Shown here piece after piece: positions 20,847 to 31,937 of a stretch of 64,000 nt of DNA. Source of the DNA: Azorinus chamasolen (lineage: Eukaryota > Mollusca > Bivalvia > Cardiida > Solecurtidae). Location: positions 43,943,243 to 44,007,242 of the forward strand of contig OY755243.1 in assembly GCA_963576725.1 (NCBI GenBank), given 5' to 3'. The notes beneath the pieces were generated by a model. The model made no database searches. It was not told the DNA's origin and saw only the letters and a list, made by a program, of their open reading frames with translations. The translations under genes were made by a program, and so were the position numbers. Each line of letters opens with the position of its first letter. Position 1 is the first letter of the stretch.

Positions 20847-20861
20847 CTTTGAAATGAACTT

Positions 20862-21027
20862 CGATGCAATTTTACAATTGTATTATGAACAACGGAACTT
20901 TTGGCCATTGCAGGTTACCTGTAGAATCCAATCTGTATTATTTCATAATCAAACAGAGCTGAACCTGATCTGGGTTTACTCTTTTTGCAAAGGCATTTAA
21001 AGGGGTTGCTATCAGTTAAAGTGTTAA
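20862..21027 (-). mobile_element. HP-C, right part
   Basis: TTTTACAATTGTATTATGAA, CCTGTAGAATCCAATCTG and one hairpin arm; ends near AGTGTTAAA. Confidence 0.5.
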
Positions 21028-21306
21028 ATATGATTTGATTATACATGTATAGAGGATCTTACATATTAAGTGCCATTACATATTATCTTTACGAAGCAAG
21101 TTTACTATAATAAAGCTTGTGTCATATTGATTATAGTTAACAAGTTTCATAACAATTTGTAATGAAAACAAATGTAAGATTCTTTTTAAAAAGTGCCATA
21201 GAAAGTGAAACAGGCTATAGCTGTCAGCTGTTTCAGCCAATGTTTACAAACAGCGTAGTAATACAACAGACTATGCACATGGAGTGAACCGGTTATGCAG
21301 CACTAC

Positions 21307-21371
21307 GATTGGCTAATGATAAAATGCGTCTTGCATTGGTTCCGCATATTCTCTTTATCATTGGCCGGATT
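21307..21371. repeat. Imperfect inverted repeat in low-repeat sequence
   Basis: GGCTAATGATAAAATGCG faces CGCATATTCTCTTTATCATTGGCC, separated by about 14 bp. Not related to the HP families. Confidence 0.55.
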
Positions 21372-21714
21372 CAAACTGCTAATTTGACTAAAAAAATGCA
21401 CTAGTGCAATTCTGCGGTTTAAGGCACTCTGTTTTGGCACTCCCACACCACAGGTTATGTGATGAATTGAATTATAACATTACTTAGTTTAGCATATGTT
21501 ATATCAGTGAGCAAGAAACGCATTGTTTCTGCAAAGATTCATAGTGTGACCAGAGGCAATATTATCAACAGGTGACTGGTTCCAAGAACCATATTCAAAG
21601 TGTTTAATTTCTGTAATGGTCTCTTGAACAGTATGGTATCCCAACCAGATTGTTTGGTTTATGGCATGTGCTACCTATATTCCTTTATTCATATAGAAAT
21701 TACACAGTATTATC

Positions 21715-22088
21715 TTAACCCTTTACTCCATGAATATTCATGTAAGAAATAATGACATTATGAATATTAATTAGACAACTTTTTATTATTATTAACCCTT
21801 ACAGTGCAGGACATGAGTCACTGATGTCCTTTGCAAACAGTGTAGACCTTGATGAGAGGGCTCCTAAAGGAGCCCTCTCATCAGGGTCTGCACTCTTTGT
21901 CATGTTACACTTTTCCATTAGAATAGTCCATTTAAAAATTCAGCACTGTAAGGATTAATGTTATCTTGAAGGCAGGAAATGTTGGCCATGGTAAAAGCTA
22001 CAGGATTAGATCTCTACATTTTTCCATGTTTCTCGGTTAGCTCTGTTGTCAAAATGTAAAAAGGAAAGATTGTGAAGTAAAGGATTAA
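21715..22088 (-). mobile_element. HP-C1 with HP-F inserted
   Basis: TTAACCCTTTACTCCATGAA (21715-21791), HP-F, then GAAATGTTGGCCATGGTAAA to GAAGTAAAGGATTAA. The hairpin part is mostly lost. Shares its right TTAA with the next C1. Confidence 0.7.
21792..21958 (+). mobile_element. HP-F1, well preserved
   Basis: TTAACCCTTACAGTGC to GCACTGTAAGGATTAA, 167 bp. Hairpin 21831-21902 with arms GCAAACAGTGTAGACC and tip GGGCTCCTAAAGGAGCCC. Sits at TTAA inside an HP-C1. Confidence 0.85.
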
Positions 22089-22335
22089 CCCTTTACTCCA
22101 TGAATATTCATATAAGAAATAATGACACCATGAATATTAATTAGATTAGTTGTTATAATAGCACATGAAACACATAGACATTTGGCCAAGGCAGAAACAC
22201 TGTTGAATCATATCTATATTATATCATAAGCAAACAGAGCAGACCCTGATCAGATGGTTCCTATAGGAGCCATCTGATCTGGGTCTACTCTGTTTGCAAA
22301 GGCATAGAAAGCATATTTATGGAGTAACGGGTTAA
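22085..22335 (-). mobile_element. HP-C1, full length
   Basis: TTAACCCTTTACTCCATGAA to GGAGTAACGGGTTAA. Hairpin 22230-22301, tip GGTTCCTATAGGAGCC. Confidence 0.9.
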
Positions 22336-22439
22336 TATAGCAATAACAATAAGGCTTTGTGCGACTGTTTATGTCTTAGTAAGCTTTACAGTCATGTTCT
22401 AGACATTTTTTAAGGTTTACCTGATAGAGACACCTTATG

Positions 22440-22548
22440 ACATCTTTCCAAGCAGAGTAGACCCAAATCAGACGGCTCCTGTAGAAACCATCTGATCAGG
22501 GTCTGCTCTGTTTGCTTATGGTTTAGGTCTGCTTTGTTTGCTTATGGT
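22440..22548 (+). mobile_element. HP-C fragment with duplicated end
   Basis: AAGCAGAGTAGACCCAAATC hairpin; TCTGCTCTGTTTGCTTATGG is followed by a near copy TCTGCTTTGTTTGCTTATGG. Confidence 0.6.
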
Positions 22549-22833
22549 TTAACCCTTACAGCGCTGAATTTTCAAATGGACTATTCCAAAATTCAAACAG
22601 GTCAAGTTTATGGTGAATAATTGGGGATTTTTCTAAAGAAACAAACTTTATTATGACATACGTATGTACACAGGAGGATTCAGTATTGATAGAAAGTATA
22701 GAGTCAGATCTATTATAATTTCATAAGCAAACAGAGCAGACCCTGATCAGACGGCTCCTATAGGAGCCGTCTGATCTGGGTCTTCTCTGTTTGCAAATGT
22801 GTGAGAAGGCATTAATATGGGGGAAAGGGTTAA
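22549..22833 (-). mobile_element. HP-F/HP-C2 chimera between TTAA sites
   Basis: Left end is HP-F (TTAACCCTTACAGCGCTGAA); the rest is HP-C with hairpin 22729-22796 (tip GGCTCCTATAGGAGCC) and end GGGGAAAGGGTTAA. Confidence 0.75.
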
Positions 22834-23213
22834 AGAAGTTAGTAGATGCGGGATTCTTTACATTGTTGGCTGGTTCTAAGTATTCACTGAGGAAAAGAGA
22901 AGTCACAGAACAGTAATATCCGGCAGTTTCATGTGTCAATAAAGGAGTGATTTAAACTCATGGCTAATCACTAGTGTGACCAGTCTGTGAGAGGAAGACA
23001 GACTAATTAGTACCTTATACTTTGGAAGAAGCATTTTTCTGTCTCATGGGGAAGAGGTCTAGCTATTTATTGACAGGGCCAACCATATAAACTCTCCAGC
23101 ACACAATGGGTGGCTGAATTATGTTCTCAGAGTCCATTTAAATCAGAAGATTTAATCCTTCTATAGAAATCATTAGCATTGGATAGAGAAATGTACACAT
23201 ATATAGGCAGACA

Positions 23214-23425
23214 TTAACCCGGTGAATGCTGAAAATGAGTGCACTGATATTTGCAAACAGTGTAGATCTAGATCTTGGAGCTCCTAGAGGAGCCCTTTGA
23301 TCTTGGTCTGCACATTTTGCCAATCAACATCCCATCGCAAATTATTCTCTTTCACATTGAATGGACTCGATCTTTAAACAATGATGGATCATTCCATTCT
23401 GAAAATTCAGCATTGAAAGGGTTAA
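23214..23425 (+). mobile_element. HP-F2, full length
   Basis: TTAACCCGGTGAATGCTGAA to TTCAGCATTGAAAGGGTTAA, 212 bp. Hairpin 23253-23320 (tip GAGCTCCTAGAGGAGC), then ATTGAATGGACTCGATC and AATGATGGATCATTCCATTC. Confidence 0.88.
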
Positions 23426-23570
23426 GCCTATTATAATGCTGTATTTCAGGAAGAGACAATTGCTCCTTTTTGTGATAAACGGGGGTAGACACTCAGATGA
23501 TGGAGACCCTCCAAAAGCCATTTGACTTTCTCTCCCAGACTGGCTTAGGTTGGAATTAGTGATAACTAAT

Positions 23571-23640
23571 GCAAACAGTTTGGATCCTGATGAGACTCTT
23601 GCGTAGCTCTGCATCTCATCAGGATCCAAACAGTGTGACC
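23571..23640. mobile_element. HP-E hairpin
   Basis: GCAAACAGTTTGGATCCTGA pairs with TCAGGATCCAAACAGTGTG. Confidence 0.65.
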
Positions 23641-24105
23641 ATGACTCTCGTTAATTTTGAAGAGAAAATGGTAGATAAATGGTCTACTAGATATGTATCA
23701 TTACATATGAAAAAAATTATGGATGTCATTACACTTGTTTCTTTCATTCAAAGGTTTACGCTTGTTGTGCATCATCATCATTGTGACATATTGACTATTT
23801 TTGCAGTTAAAAGCAAGGTTCAATCTCTAAATGTAAAGTATTGGTCCTAATCAGATGATTTGCATTGCAAATCCTCTATCTAGACCCCTGCTGTTTATAA
23901 TTTAGTAACTAAAATTCAAATCTTATGTATTTGTGTGGAGAATATTTTTCCAGGCCCAGAGGTTATATATAACCTTTTGCTTGAGTCTGCATTCATTCTC
24001 AAGCATCTGATTAGTCAGATTTTGAGTGTGCTCAAAATCTGTCCAATCAAATACTTGAAGGAAAACAGACTCGGGTGTTTTATAACCACAAACCTTCGTC
24101 ATACT

Positions 24106-24375
24106 TTAACCCTTTCCCTGTTCTATATATGTTTATTCCAAATTTCAATTACATGTATACCTACTGAATATTCATGGACGAAACAGTTACAACAATGAAA
24201 TATGGAAGGTGGAACATTGTAGCCGTTTTAGAAAGTAATGAAACAGATATCAAAGTCCATTGGCAAACAGATCTAGAGAAGACCCTGATCAGACGGCTCC
24301 TATAGGAGCCATCTGATCTGGGTCTACTCTGTTTGCAAATGCATGAAAATGCATTTATATGAGGGAAAGGGTTAA
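24106..24375 (-). mobile_element. HP-B, full length
   Basis: TTAACCCTTTCCCTGTTCTA to GAGGGAAAGGGTTAA. Hairpin 24262-24336; the left arm has an insertion (CAGATCTAGAGAAGACC). GAAAGGGTTAAGTGTCTCGA is directly repeated just after the end. Confidence 0.88.
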
Positions 24376-24414
24376 GTGTCTCGATTTGCGAAAGGGTTAA
24401 GTGTCTCGATTTGC

Positions 24415-24495
24415 ATTTGCAAAACAGCATAGATACAGACAAATGAGACTTAGACTGTGTCACTTGGCATCTCATCTGATCCAAGCTGTTTGCCC
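24415..24495. mobile_element. HP-E hairpin, decayed
   Basis: TTTGCAAAACAGCATAGATA and CATCTGATCCAAGCTGTTTG. Confidence 0.5.
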
Positions 24496-24556
24496 CTCTG
24501 ACAATAGTTTCTCAAACTTTAATCCAACTTGACAACTTTTAAAACTGATTGCAATA

Positions 24557-25228
24557 AGTGGAGTGCAGCTGAGTTGGCGGTGGCCATAACATATCCGCTC
24601 TACAGGTTGAGCAATTTCTATCCAATTGTCACTGAACTTGGTGAAAATGTTTATGGTAATAATATCTCGAAACAGTTAGATAATCAGCTTTTGTGGCCCC
24701 AGGCACTTTAGTGCCAAAATTTCCTATTTAGCATTGACTGCTCTACAAGTCAGATAGTTTTTATTCCATCTTCACCAAACTTCATAGAATTGTGTGTGGT
24801 CATAATATCTCTGCCAATTGTGATAACCAGCCTAATGGCTCCAGGCACTTTAGAGTTATGGCCCTTGAATTAGCCAAAATTGCCTTTTTCAGCCTTGTCT
24901 GATCTCTTAGTCAACCAGGTTTTATCCGATCTTCACTAAACGTCATTTAATTATATGTGGCCATATTGTCTTGGGGAAATTGATTACCAGTCAAAGAACC
25001 ACAGGCACAATAGAGTTATGGCCCTTGAATTAGCTAAAATTGTTAATTTTGCCATTGTCTGCCTTGTCAACCAGCTTTAATCTGACCTTCAGCAAACATC
25101 ATGAAATTGTGTATGGCTGTAACATCTCGGCTAAGTTCAATAACCAGCCAAATGACCCCAAATGGGCATACTTTCTGTCAGTTTGGCACGCTTGTTTGAT
25201 AATTATGGAGAGGGGAAGCTGTTGTTAA
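24557..25228. repeat. TME core: ~145-160 bp monomers, four copies
   Basis: Each monomer has CTTCACTAAACNTCAT, GTGTGTGGTCATAATATCTC, GATAACCAGCC and AGTTATGGCCCTTGAATTAG (anchors at about 24627, 24772, 24931, 25087). Right edge AGCTGTTGTTAAAT; ends not proven. Confidence 0.75.
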
Positions 25229-26295
25229 ATGCCATGTTCATTTGCATAATTTTATGGTCATTATCCAAACATTTCTTGTAATCAGTTGAGCATGATATAT
25301 TGTAAGACATTGAATTTTAACCATTTAGTAAATTACTTCATGAATATTCATGTAAGAAATAATGTCTGCATGAATATTAATTATCTTTATAATATTTATA
25401 ATGGCATATGAACAAGAAAAGTTTTGGCCCTGGTAGTAACTATAGAATCAGATGTATATGAGCCAATATATAATTTGGGCAGATTTTGAAATCAATTTTT
25501 TGAAAAATAAAAGGTGTTTCTTTTTGAAAGTTTTGTTGATTTCTAGGTACTTTGTTGTTTAAGTGACACTAAAAATGTAAAATGCACCCTAATTTTATTC
25601 ATCTTTAAAACTTTATATGACTTTATGATGATGACTCTCAAGCACATGTCATTGCAGTAACGAAAATGAAAACAATGACTATAAAAGCATGTGGTTCATT
25701 TAAAGTAATTTATTGCATTATATATCTTATGTATGCCATATTTGAATAGATGAATATATAAAAACCTTTTTTTCCATATATATTAATGAGAAATTTTGAA
25801 TCATTACATGATGCAATAAAACCAATACAATTACAAACATAACAATTAGTGTTATGATCATTATTGGCTTTGTATAGTGCTTAACACTTGCTTAACCTAG
25901 AATAATGTCATAATTATCAACAAATCATGTATCAGACAAATATTCAAACATGTTTCAGCTTTTTTGTCATCATTCTTTACGCATGTTATAGCAATTACAC
26001 CCTTGTTATTGCAAAGACATTTATTGTAACTGCAATGACAAACTGACAATAAAATTTATTTTTGCTATCTTTTATTTGCAAATTGTCTAAAATAACACAC
26101 AAACTGTTAACAACACGTTCAGCAATTTCAATTCTAAACTATATCAAGTAATTTTACAAAAAGATTTTAATGGACATTGAAAAAAGATTCCAGTGTGACT
26201 GCAATGACATTTTCGTTATTGCAATGACTTGCATAATCTTATGCTGCTAAAATCAACCTTATTCCAGACTTAATTGCCCCTCATTATAATGTTCT

Positions 26296-26542
26296 TTGCA
26301 AATTCATACTTTCCCTCATGAATATTTAAAAAAAACTCCGCCCACTGTGAATATTTTATCATTTTTCATTGCGCTACATAAAACAAAGGAATTAATTACC
26401 AGAGTCAGGAGATGGTCTGATCCATAATATTTCAATAAGCAAATTGAGCAAACCCTGATCAGGCAGATTCAAGAGGAGCTTTCTGATCTGGATCTTTTCT
26501 GTTGTAAGGGGTGTTAATGTTTTATAATGAGCAGAAGGGTTA
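26296..26542 (-). mobile_element. HP-C3 inside the 4.25 kb element
   Basis: ACTTTCCCTCATGAATATTT, AACTCCGCCCACTGTGAATA, decayed hairpin (GATTCAAGAGGAGC), AGAAGGGTTAA. Defines subtype C3 with 50461-50701. Confidence 0.65.
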
Positions 26543-26939
26543 AAGATAATAAATAAAATATGAACAACAACAATGAGCATTTTTTTTCACCGTTGCCTTA
26601 GACTGACTTTTATTTAAATTAATTTATTTTTGATAACAGAATAACTTTTGATAGCTGAGAATAAAGCAAACAAAAAATATGTTTACAATGCATTACATGG
26701 CTAGCAGGGTAGACCCAAAGCACACAGGTGTTGCAAGATAATGCTCGATCTAGGGCATGATTTGAAAATAATGCTGGCATATGTGGTTAGATGCAGCAAA
26801 CCAATGTTCAGCATTTTTGTTTTCAACCCTTCTCATGCTAGTTTGGCCACTTTTACTATAGTGTCCTCGAAAAAGTCATTTTCTAAAAAAATGTGAGATA
26901 GTTTTGTTTCTTCAGTTAAAACTGGGATAAGACAGAGTT

Positions 26940-27120
26940 TATACAAACAGATGCCTTTAAACTACTCTTTAAAGTCACATTTTGAAACAGTTGTGATAAA
27001 TAGAGCATTTGCTCCAAAGAAGCATATGCTCTTTTTATCACAATGGTTTCAAGACTACAATATATATATCCTGAAAATTCCCTTCTATCCAGGAAATGCT
27101 CCTTTCCAGGCAATGGGATA
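26940..27120 (+). mobile_element. HP-A, decayed
   Basis: AAAGTCACATTTTGAAACAG, hairpin tip GCTCCAAAGAAGC, TTATCACAATGGTTTC, GAAATGCTCCTTTCC. Confidence 0.65.
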
Positions 27121-27129
27121 ACCCTTAAA

Positions 27130-27280
27130 TTATCTTTCAATTGAACCCTTTCACTCATGAGTTATAATTCTTGTAAAACTCTGCCAGCTGTACATATTTA
27201 ATTACATATACTTTTTATTGGGGTATATAGAGCAAAGAATTTTAATCGGAGTTGACCCTGATCTGGAAGCTTCCTTACAT
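27130..27280 (-). mobile_element. HP-C3 fragment
   Basis: AACCCTTTCACTCATGAG, AAACTCTGCCAGCTGTACAT, and a remnant GACCCTGATCTGGAAGC. Confidence 0.5.
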
Positions 27281-27645
27281 TAAAAAATAACACTTATGTA
27301 AAATATTAGATGTCTTGAAATTTTATGAACTTGTTATTAAACTCCATGAAAGTTTTTTTATCACATAACTTCACTTGTTTCTGAGTTAATAAAGCCAACA
27401 CATATTTATTATATTTGGCATATATAAATGATGTGATGTTATTAAAAGCAGTATGGCATGACATCATACAATGCTGAAAAATACAGCATTTTGTTTATTT
27501 ATTTAAAACTTTGGAGCTCTTTTTTAAGAGTGTATGATAAGAGAAACTTACACTCATCATCACTTCTTATCACACTCATTATCACTTCTTATCAAATTTT
27601 ATTTAACTCATTCAGGAAATGCTATAAAGCTTGCCAGAGGCTTGC

Positions 27646-27873
27646 TTAACTCATTCTCTCCTAGACCATTTTTAGACCCAGCCTCTTTGAATAAATCTAC
27701 CAAAAAGAAGCATTAACTATAGAAAAGGAGAATTTTAGAATTGCATAGTTTTGAAACCATTGCGATAAATAGATTATTTGCTCCTATGGAGCAAATGCTC
27801 TATTTATCACAATGGTTTCAAAGAATGAGTTTGCAGAGGGGCAAAAAGGCGTCATTAGGAGAGAATGGGTTAA
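27646..27873 (-). mobile_element. HP-A
   Basis: TTAACTCATTCTCTCCTAGA to GAGAGAATGGGTTAA; hairpin from GAAACCATTGCGATAAATAG, tip GCTCCTATGGAGC. Confidence 0.85.
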
Positions 27874-28052
27874 TAACATTTTCTTGAATTTGTTTATTAC
27901 AAGTTGTTATGAAGTGACAATCCATGTAAGCTATAGCTTCAGGACTGGATTGGCATATCTATTGGTCATCATGGTTTATATGGGTTAAATTGATATTAAA
28001 AATATCCAGGTTTCTAATTAGAATTGACAGGCTGTTCAGTTATACACTACTT

Positions 28053-28300
28053 GCTTGACCCTTTCCTCATATAAACATGTTTTCACACATTTGCAAACAG
28101 AGTAGACCCAGACCAGACAGCTCCCAGGAGCCATTTGATCAGGGTCTGCTCTGTTTGCTAATAGAATTTGATAGATGTGTTTCTTTACTTTCTAAAATGA
28201 TTCCAATGTTCCACCTTCAATATTTCATTATATTATTTGATCCATGAATATTCAGTAGGTATTGAAATTGCAAATAAATATAGAACAGGGAAAGGGTTAA
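28053..28300 (+). mobile_element. HP-B, full length
   Basis: TTGACCCTTTCCTCATATAA to ACAGGGAAAGGGTTAA. Hairpin 28092-28159, tip CTCCCAGGAG. Long arm carries GTTCCACCTTCAATATTTCA and GAATATTCAGTAGGTATTG. Confidence 0.88.
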
Positions 28301-28349
28301 TCCAAAGACTTATTAATGTCCATCATAGCTCAACGACAACAATTGTTAT

Positions 28350-28576
28350 TTAACCCTTTCCCTATTCTATTCTATTTCAATACCTACTAAATATTCATGG
28401 ACAAATTTGTTGCAATGAAATATGGAAAGTGGAACACTGTAGCCATTTTAGAAAGTACAGAAGCAGATCTATCCAATTCCTTCAGCAAACAGAGCAGACC
28501 ATATAGGAACCTTCTGATCTTGGTCTTCTCTGTTTGCAGGTGCATAAAAACATGTTTATATGAGGGAACGTATTAA
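28350..28576 (-). mobile_element. HP-B
   Basis: TTAACCCTTTCCCTATTCTA to GAGGGAACGTATTAA; the hairpin is shortened on one side (GCAGACCATATAGGAACC). Only 50 bp from the previous, oppositely oriented HP-B. Confidence 0.82.
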
Positions 28577-29716
28577 TACACAATGTCTTACAATATCCAG
28601 CCTTCAAACTGACTTTGAGAAACAGACAACTGTATTTATTCCATATATTTACATTACATGCATGCATATATCTGCAGTGCTATTCTTGTAGTAAAATAAC
28701 AAACAATAATGAAGAAAATTTAAAAGAACTAGAAATGTCATCGCAATAACAAATCCTGTCATTGCAATAACATTTTTTTTTAAAAATCCCATCTTACATA
28801 ATTTTTCAACAAACATGCACATTTTAATTTATTATGCATATTTACTTCCATATTTCTGCTGAATAATTCCAACTGAAATGAAAATTATAAAGATAGTAAC
28901 AATACAATGCTGTATTGTCACTGCAATAACAAATCCTGTCATTGCAGTCACAAAATGAGTGTTATTGCAATGACTGTTATTGCAATGACGCATTCTCCTA
29001 TTTACCTCAACTTTTGGTGCTGATCTCTGACCTAGCCTTACTTTGATATGTTTATAACATAAACATTTATATTTATAACCTATATGCACTTTAAAATGCA
29101 AGCTATGATTTAAAACATCTCTGTAATATGCGTTACTTAAATGACAGATTTCAAAAATACTCGCTCACATACTTAACTTAAATAATCTTGTTTTTTGAAA
29201 CTGTTTTCACACCATGCTTATAACATGGTGGCAACCATTTAGTGGTTAACAATCTTCTTCTTGAGGGTAGTTGTCTCCCTTGAATGTGTGCTTTAATGGT
29301 AGAACTCCACCATATTATAACATTGTTACTGCAATGACGTAGGTCTGAGGGACAAAGTTCAAAGTGTATTTTGAGTGCCATTAATGCTATTTACGGACTT
29401 TATTTTCTCTTTACAATGCAGTTAAATGTTGATATTCATTATAATCACCATTATTATTTTGAAAACCACATTTTCTCTCATTGAAATAGAGATCTGAATG
29501 TATAATTTTAGATTTGGGACATGACTTTTACCTATAAATTGATACCAAAACTTGGTACAGCTGTTCAATTAATTCCTCAAATTCAATTTTTTATCACTAT
29601 TTTACTAGATTTCCTTGATATATACACATTCTATGAGGAACTTTCTTTACACCATTCTTGTGCTTTGTGTAAAACCTAAAGGACAAGAAATCTGCCCAAA
29701 TTATATATTAGCTCAT

Positions 29717-29812
29717 ATATACATGTAATTCATAAGCAAAAGAGCAGAGCCTGATCAGATGACTCCTTCAGGAGCCATCTGACCTTGGTTAAAAATACTC
29801 TGTTTGCAAAGG
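29717..29812 (-). mobile_element. Right half and hairpin of the split HP-C1
   Basis: Arms AGCAAAAGAGCAGAGCC and ATACTCTGTTTGCAAAGG; listed because it proves the continuity of the broken copy. Confidence 0.75.
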
Positions 29813-30001
29813 TGTCTTTTAATGAAAGGTGTGTCAATGGAGTTCTGAGGGTTAAGGCAAATGTAGATTGTGCAGGAAATACTTTTACTGGCCAACCACA
29901 ATTTCTTATAATATGCTAAATAATTGTTCACAAACCATTATACATCTGCTACAATTCTTACATTTTTTTTTTTAATTTCTCTTTTAAAAATACAAATGGA
30001 G

Positions 30002-30068
30002 TGACAAACAGTTTTGATCCTGATGAGATATGGAGTTACTCGATGTATTGTCTGGATCCAAACTATTG
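30002..30068. mobile_element. HP-E hairpin
   Basis: GACAAACAGTTTTGATCCTG pairs with TGTCTGGATCCAAACTATT. Confidence 0.55.
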
Positions 30069-31058
30069 GTATAGCCCTTTACCGGTTCTAAGTATTCATG
30101 TAAGTAATGACAAAATGAACATTTATTAGCACAATTTTTAGCCGTAACGTTAACAAAAGTTTAACATTGTTTACAACTTCTGAATTTCTTAAGCAAGACA
30201 ATTCATATTTGGTATGCAGATAGCTTGGGTGAAGGCCTTTCACTTGATACAAGGATACATGAAATCAGGTCAAGGTCACTATTTCGAAAACTTTGCTGTT
30301 TTTAACAAACTTTAACATTGCTATAACTTCTGAACTACAAATGCTTGTCAATTCATCTTTGGTATACAGATGGCTTTGGTAAAGGCCTTTTAGTTGATAT
30401 AAAGATATTTGAAATTAGGTCAAGGTCACTATTTTGACAAGTTGGCCATCATTGAAAAACTTCCAACATTTAGTCTCAACTTCTGAACCACATATGCTAG
30501 ACAATTCATATATGGTATGGAGATAGCTTTTGTGAAGGCCTTTGATACAAGGATACATGAAATTGGGTCAAGGTCAAGGTCACCTTTTTTTAACAAACTT
30601 TAAGATCTTGCTATAACTTCTGATCCACGAATGCTAGGCAATTCACCTTTGGTATTCAGATAGATTTGGTAAGGACCTTACAGATGACATAAAGATACCT
30701 GAAATCAGGTCAAGGTCACTATTTTGAAAACTTGGCTATCAGTAAAATTTTGTTATAACTTCTGAACTACGTATGCTAGACAATTTATATTTGGTATGCA
30801 GATAGCTTGAATGAAGGTCTTGCAGTTGCAAAATCTGGCTTTAGTGCAGTTTCCGCATTTTCTGCTTGTTATTATATAAACCTTTCAATGCAATTTTTTG
30901 CTTTGACAAAGAATTGTAGAATCAGATCTATATTCTGTCAAAAGCAAACAGGGCAGACCTTGATCAGATGGCTCCTATAGGAGCTATCTGATCTGGGTCT
31001 ACTCTGTTTGCAAATGCGTGAAAACACGTTTACATGTATGTATGAAGAAAAGGGATAG
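30069..31058 (-). mobile_element. HP-C2 split by a TME
   Basis: CCCTTTACCGGTTCTAAGTA and ATTAGCACAATTTTTAG before the TME; after it TTGCTTTGACAAAGAATTG, CAGATCTATATTCTG, hairpin 30943-31014 (tip GGCTCCTATAGGAGC) and AAAGGGATAGG. Confidence 0.75.
30138..30870. mobile_element. TME inserted in HP-C2; ~145 bp monomers
   Basis: Five monomers anchored on GGTATGCAGATAGCTT (30211, 30361, 30514, 30651, 30793) with TATAACTTCTGAACTAC, AAGGCCTTT.AGTTGAT and TCAAGGTCACTATTT. Exact ends unclear; the right edge is near TTCTGCTTGTTATTATA. Confidence 0.7.
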
Positions 31059-31549
31059 GTAATCACAAGTTCACAGCTAGTTAAATGCCCCCAATATTTG
31101 CAGATTCCATCGCTCTAACCACTTGATATGTTTACATTTCTGGTCTTCAGTCTCAGTTTCAAGTATTTCATATTCATTACAATGAATCTCCTATTGATCA
31201 GCATGTTGATCACTTCCAGGCGAGCTCTTGCATTTTGATGAACACAATCTGATCGTTTCCCGATAAGGTCTAACCACCACTGAACGATTTCTTATCACTG
31301 TCTGAATACCAAATAAACTTGTAAATTTACTCAGTTTGACCCAGCAGTTCTGAACAACTCAGCCATGGAGGTAAACTAAGATTTGAGAATTTCTGAATTT
31401 GTGATGATCCAAGTGATTTACTGGGTTCAAATAATGTATACTGCTTTCAATATATAGTCAAACTAAAACTTGAAGTGAATTTGGACAACTTGGTGTTAAC
31501 ACATTATAACAACTAAAAAACATTTCTATTTAACCGTATCATGTGCTTT

Positions 31550-31801
31550 TTAACCATTTGCCTGTTCTATGTTTATTCCAAATTTCAGTACCTACAGAAT
31601 ACTCATGGAGTAAATTGTTATAAAAAAAATATGGAAGGTGGAACATTGTAGCCATTTCAGAAAGTAAAGAAACATAATCTTTCAAAATCCATTAGCAAAC
31701 AGAGCAGACCCAGATCAGACTGCTCCTATAGGAGCCATCTGATCTGGGTATACTCTGTTTGCAAATGCATGAAAACAAGTTTATATGAAGGAAAGGGTTA
31801 A
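31550..31801 (-). mobile_element. HP-B, full length
   Basis: TTAACCATTTGCCTGTTCTA to AAGGAAAGGGTTAA; hairpin 31694-31763 with tip GCTCCTATAGGAGC. Confidence 0.88.
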
Positions 31802-31935
31802 TGCCTTTGCAAACAGCCTAGGTTCAGTTCAGATGTCTCTTGTAAGAACTGTCTGATCAGGGTCTCCTCAGTGTTGGTCTATGAAATAATACAGGTGAAT
31901 CTGATTCTACTGTTTCTGCCATGACCAAACATATA
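31802..31935 (+). mobile_element. HP-C, interrupted at its right by a TIR element
   Basis: TGCCTTTGCAAACAGCC, hairpin remnant, ATTCTACTGTTTCTGCCATG, then broken at 31937. Confidence 0.6.
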
Positions 31936-31937
31936 TA

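Larger units (their letters stand above)
25460..29714. mobile_element. 4.25 kb TIR element, no transposase seen
   Basis: Inverted ends GAGCCAATATATAATTTGGG / reverse of ATCTGCCCAAATTATATATT. Flanking TATAT/ATATA makes the duplication ambiguous. The interior is AT-rich with no long ORF. Both subterminal zones carry a GTTATTGCAATGAC motif. It hosts at least five later HP insertions (26296, 26940, 27646, 28053, 28350). Superfamily not assigned; without the inserts the body would be nearer 3 kb. Confidence 0.75.
25317..29855 (-). mobile_element. HP-C1 split by a 4.25 kb TIR element
   Basis: The left half (25317-25459) reads TTAACCATTTAGTAAATTAC, TTCATGTAAGAAATAATGTC and CTATAGAATCAGATG. The right half (29715-29855) resumes with ACATGTAATTCATAAGCAAA, the hairpin tip GACTCCTTCAGGAGCC, and ends GAGGGTTAA. 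The order is exactly that of intact C1 copies. Confidence 0.82.

Noticed and set aside
25460..29714. 4.25 kb element considered as a retrovirus-like or LTR element
   Set aside because: Ends are inverted rather than direct repeats, and there is no gag/pol-like ORF, primer site or polypurine tract.
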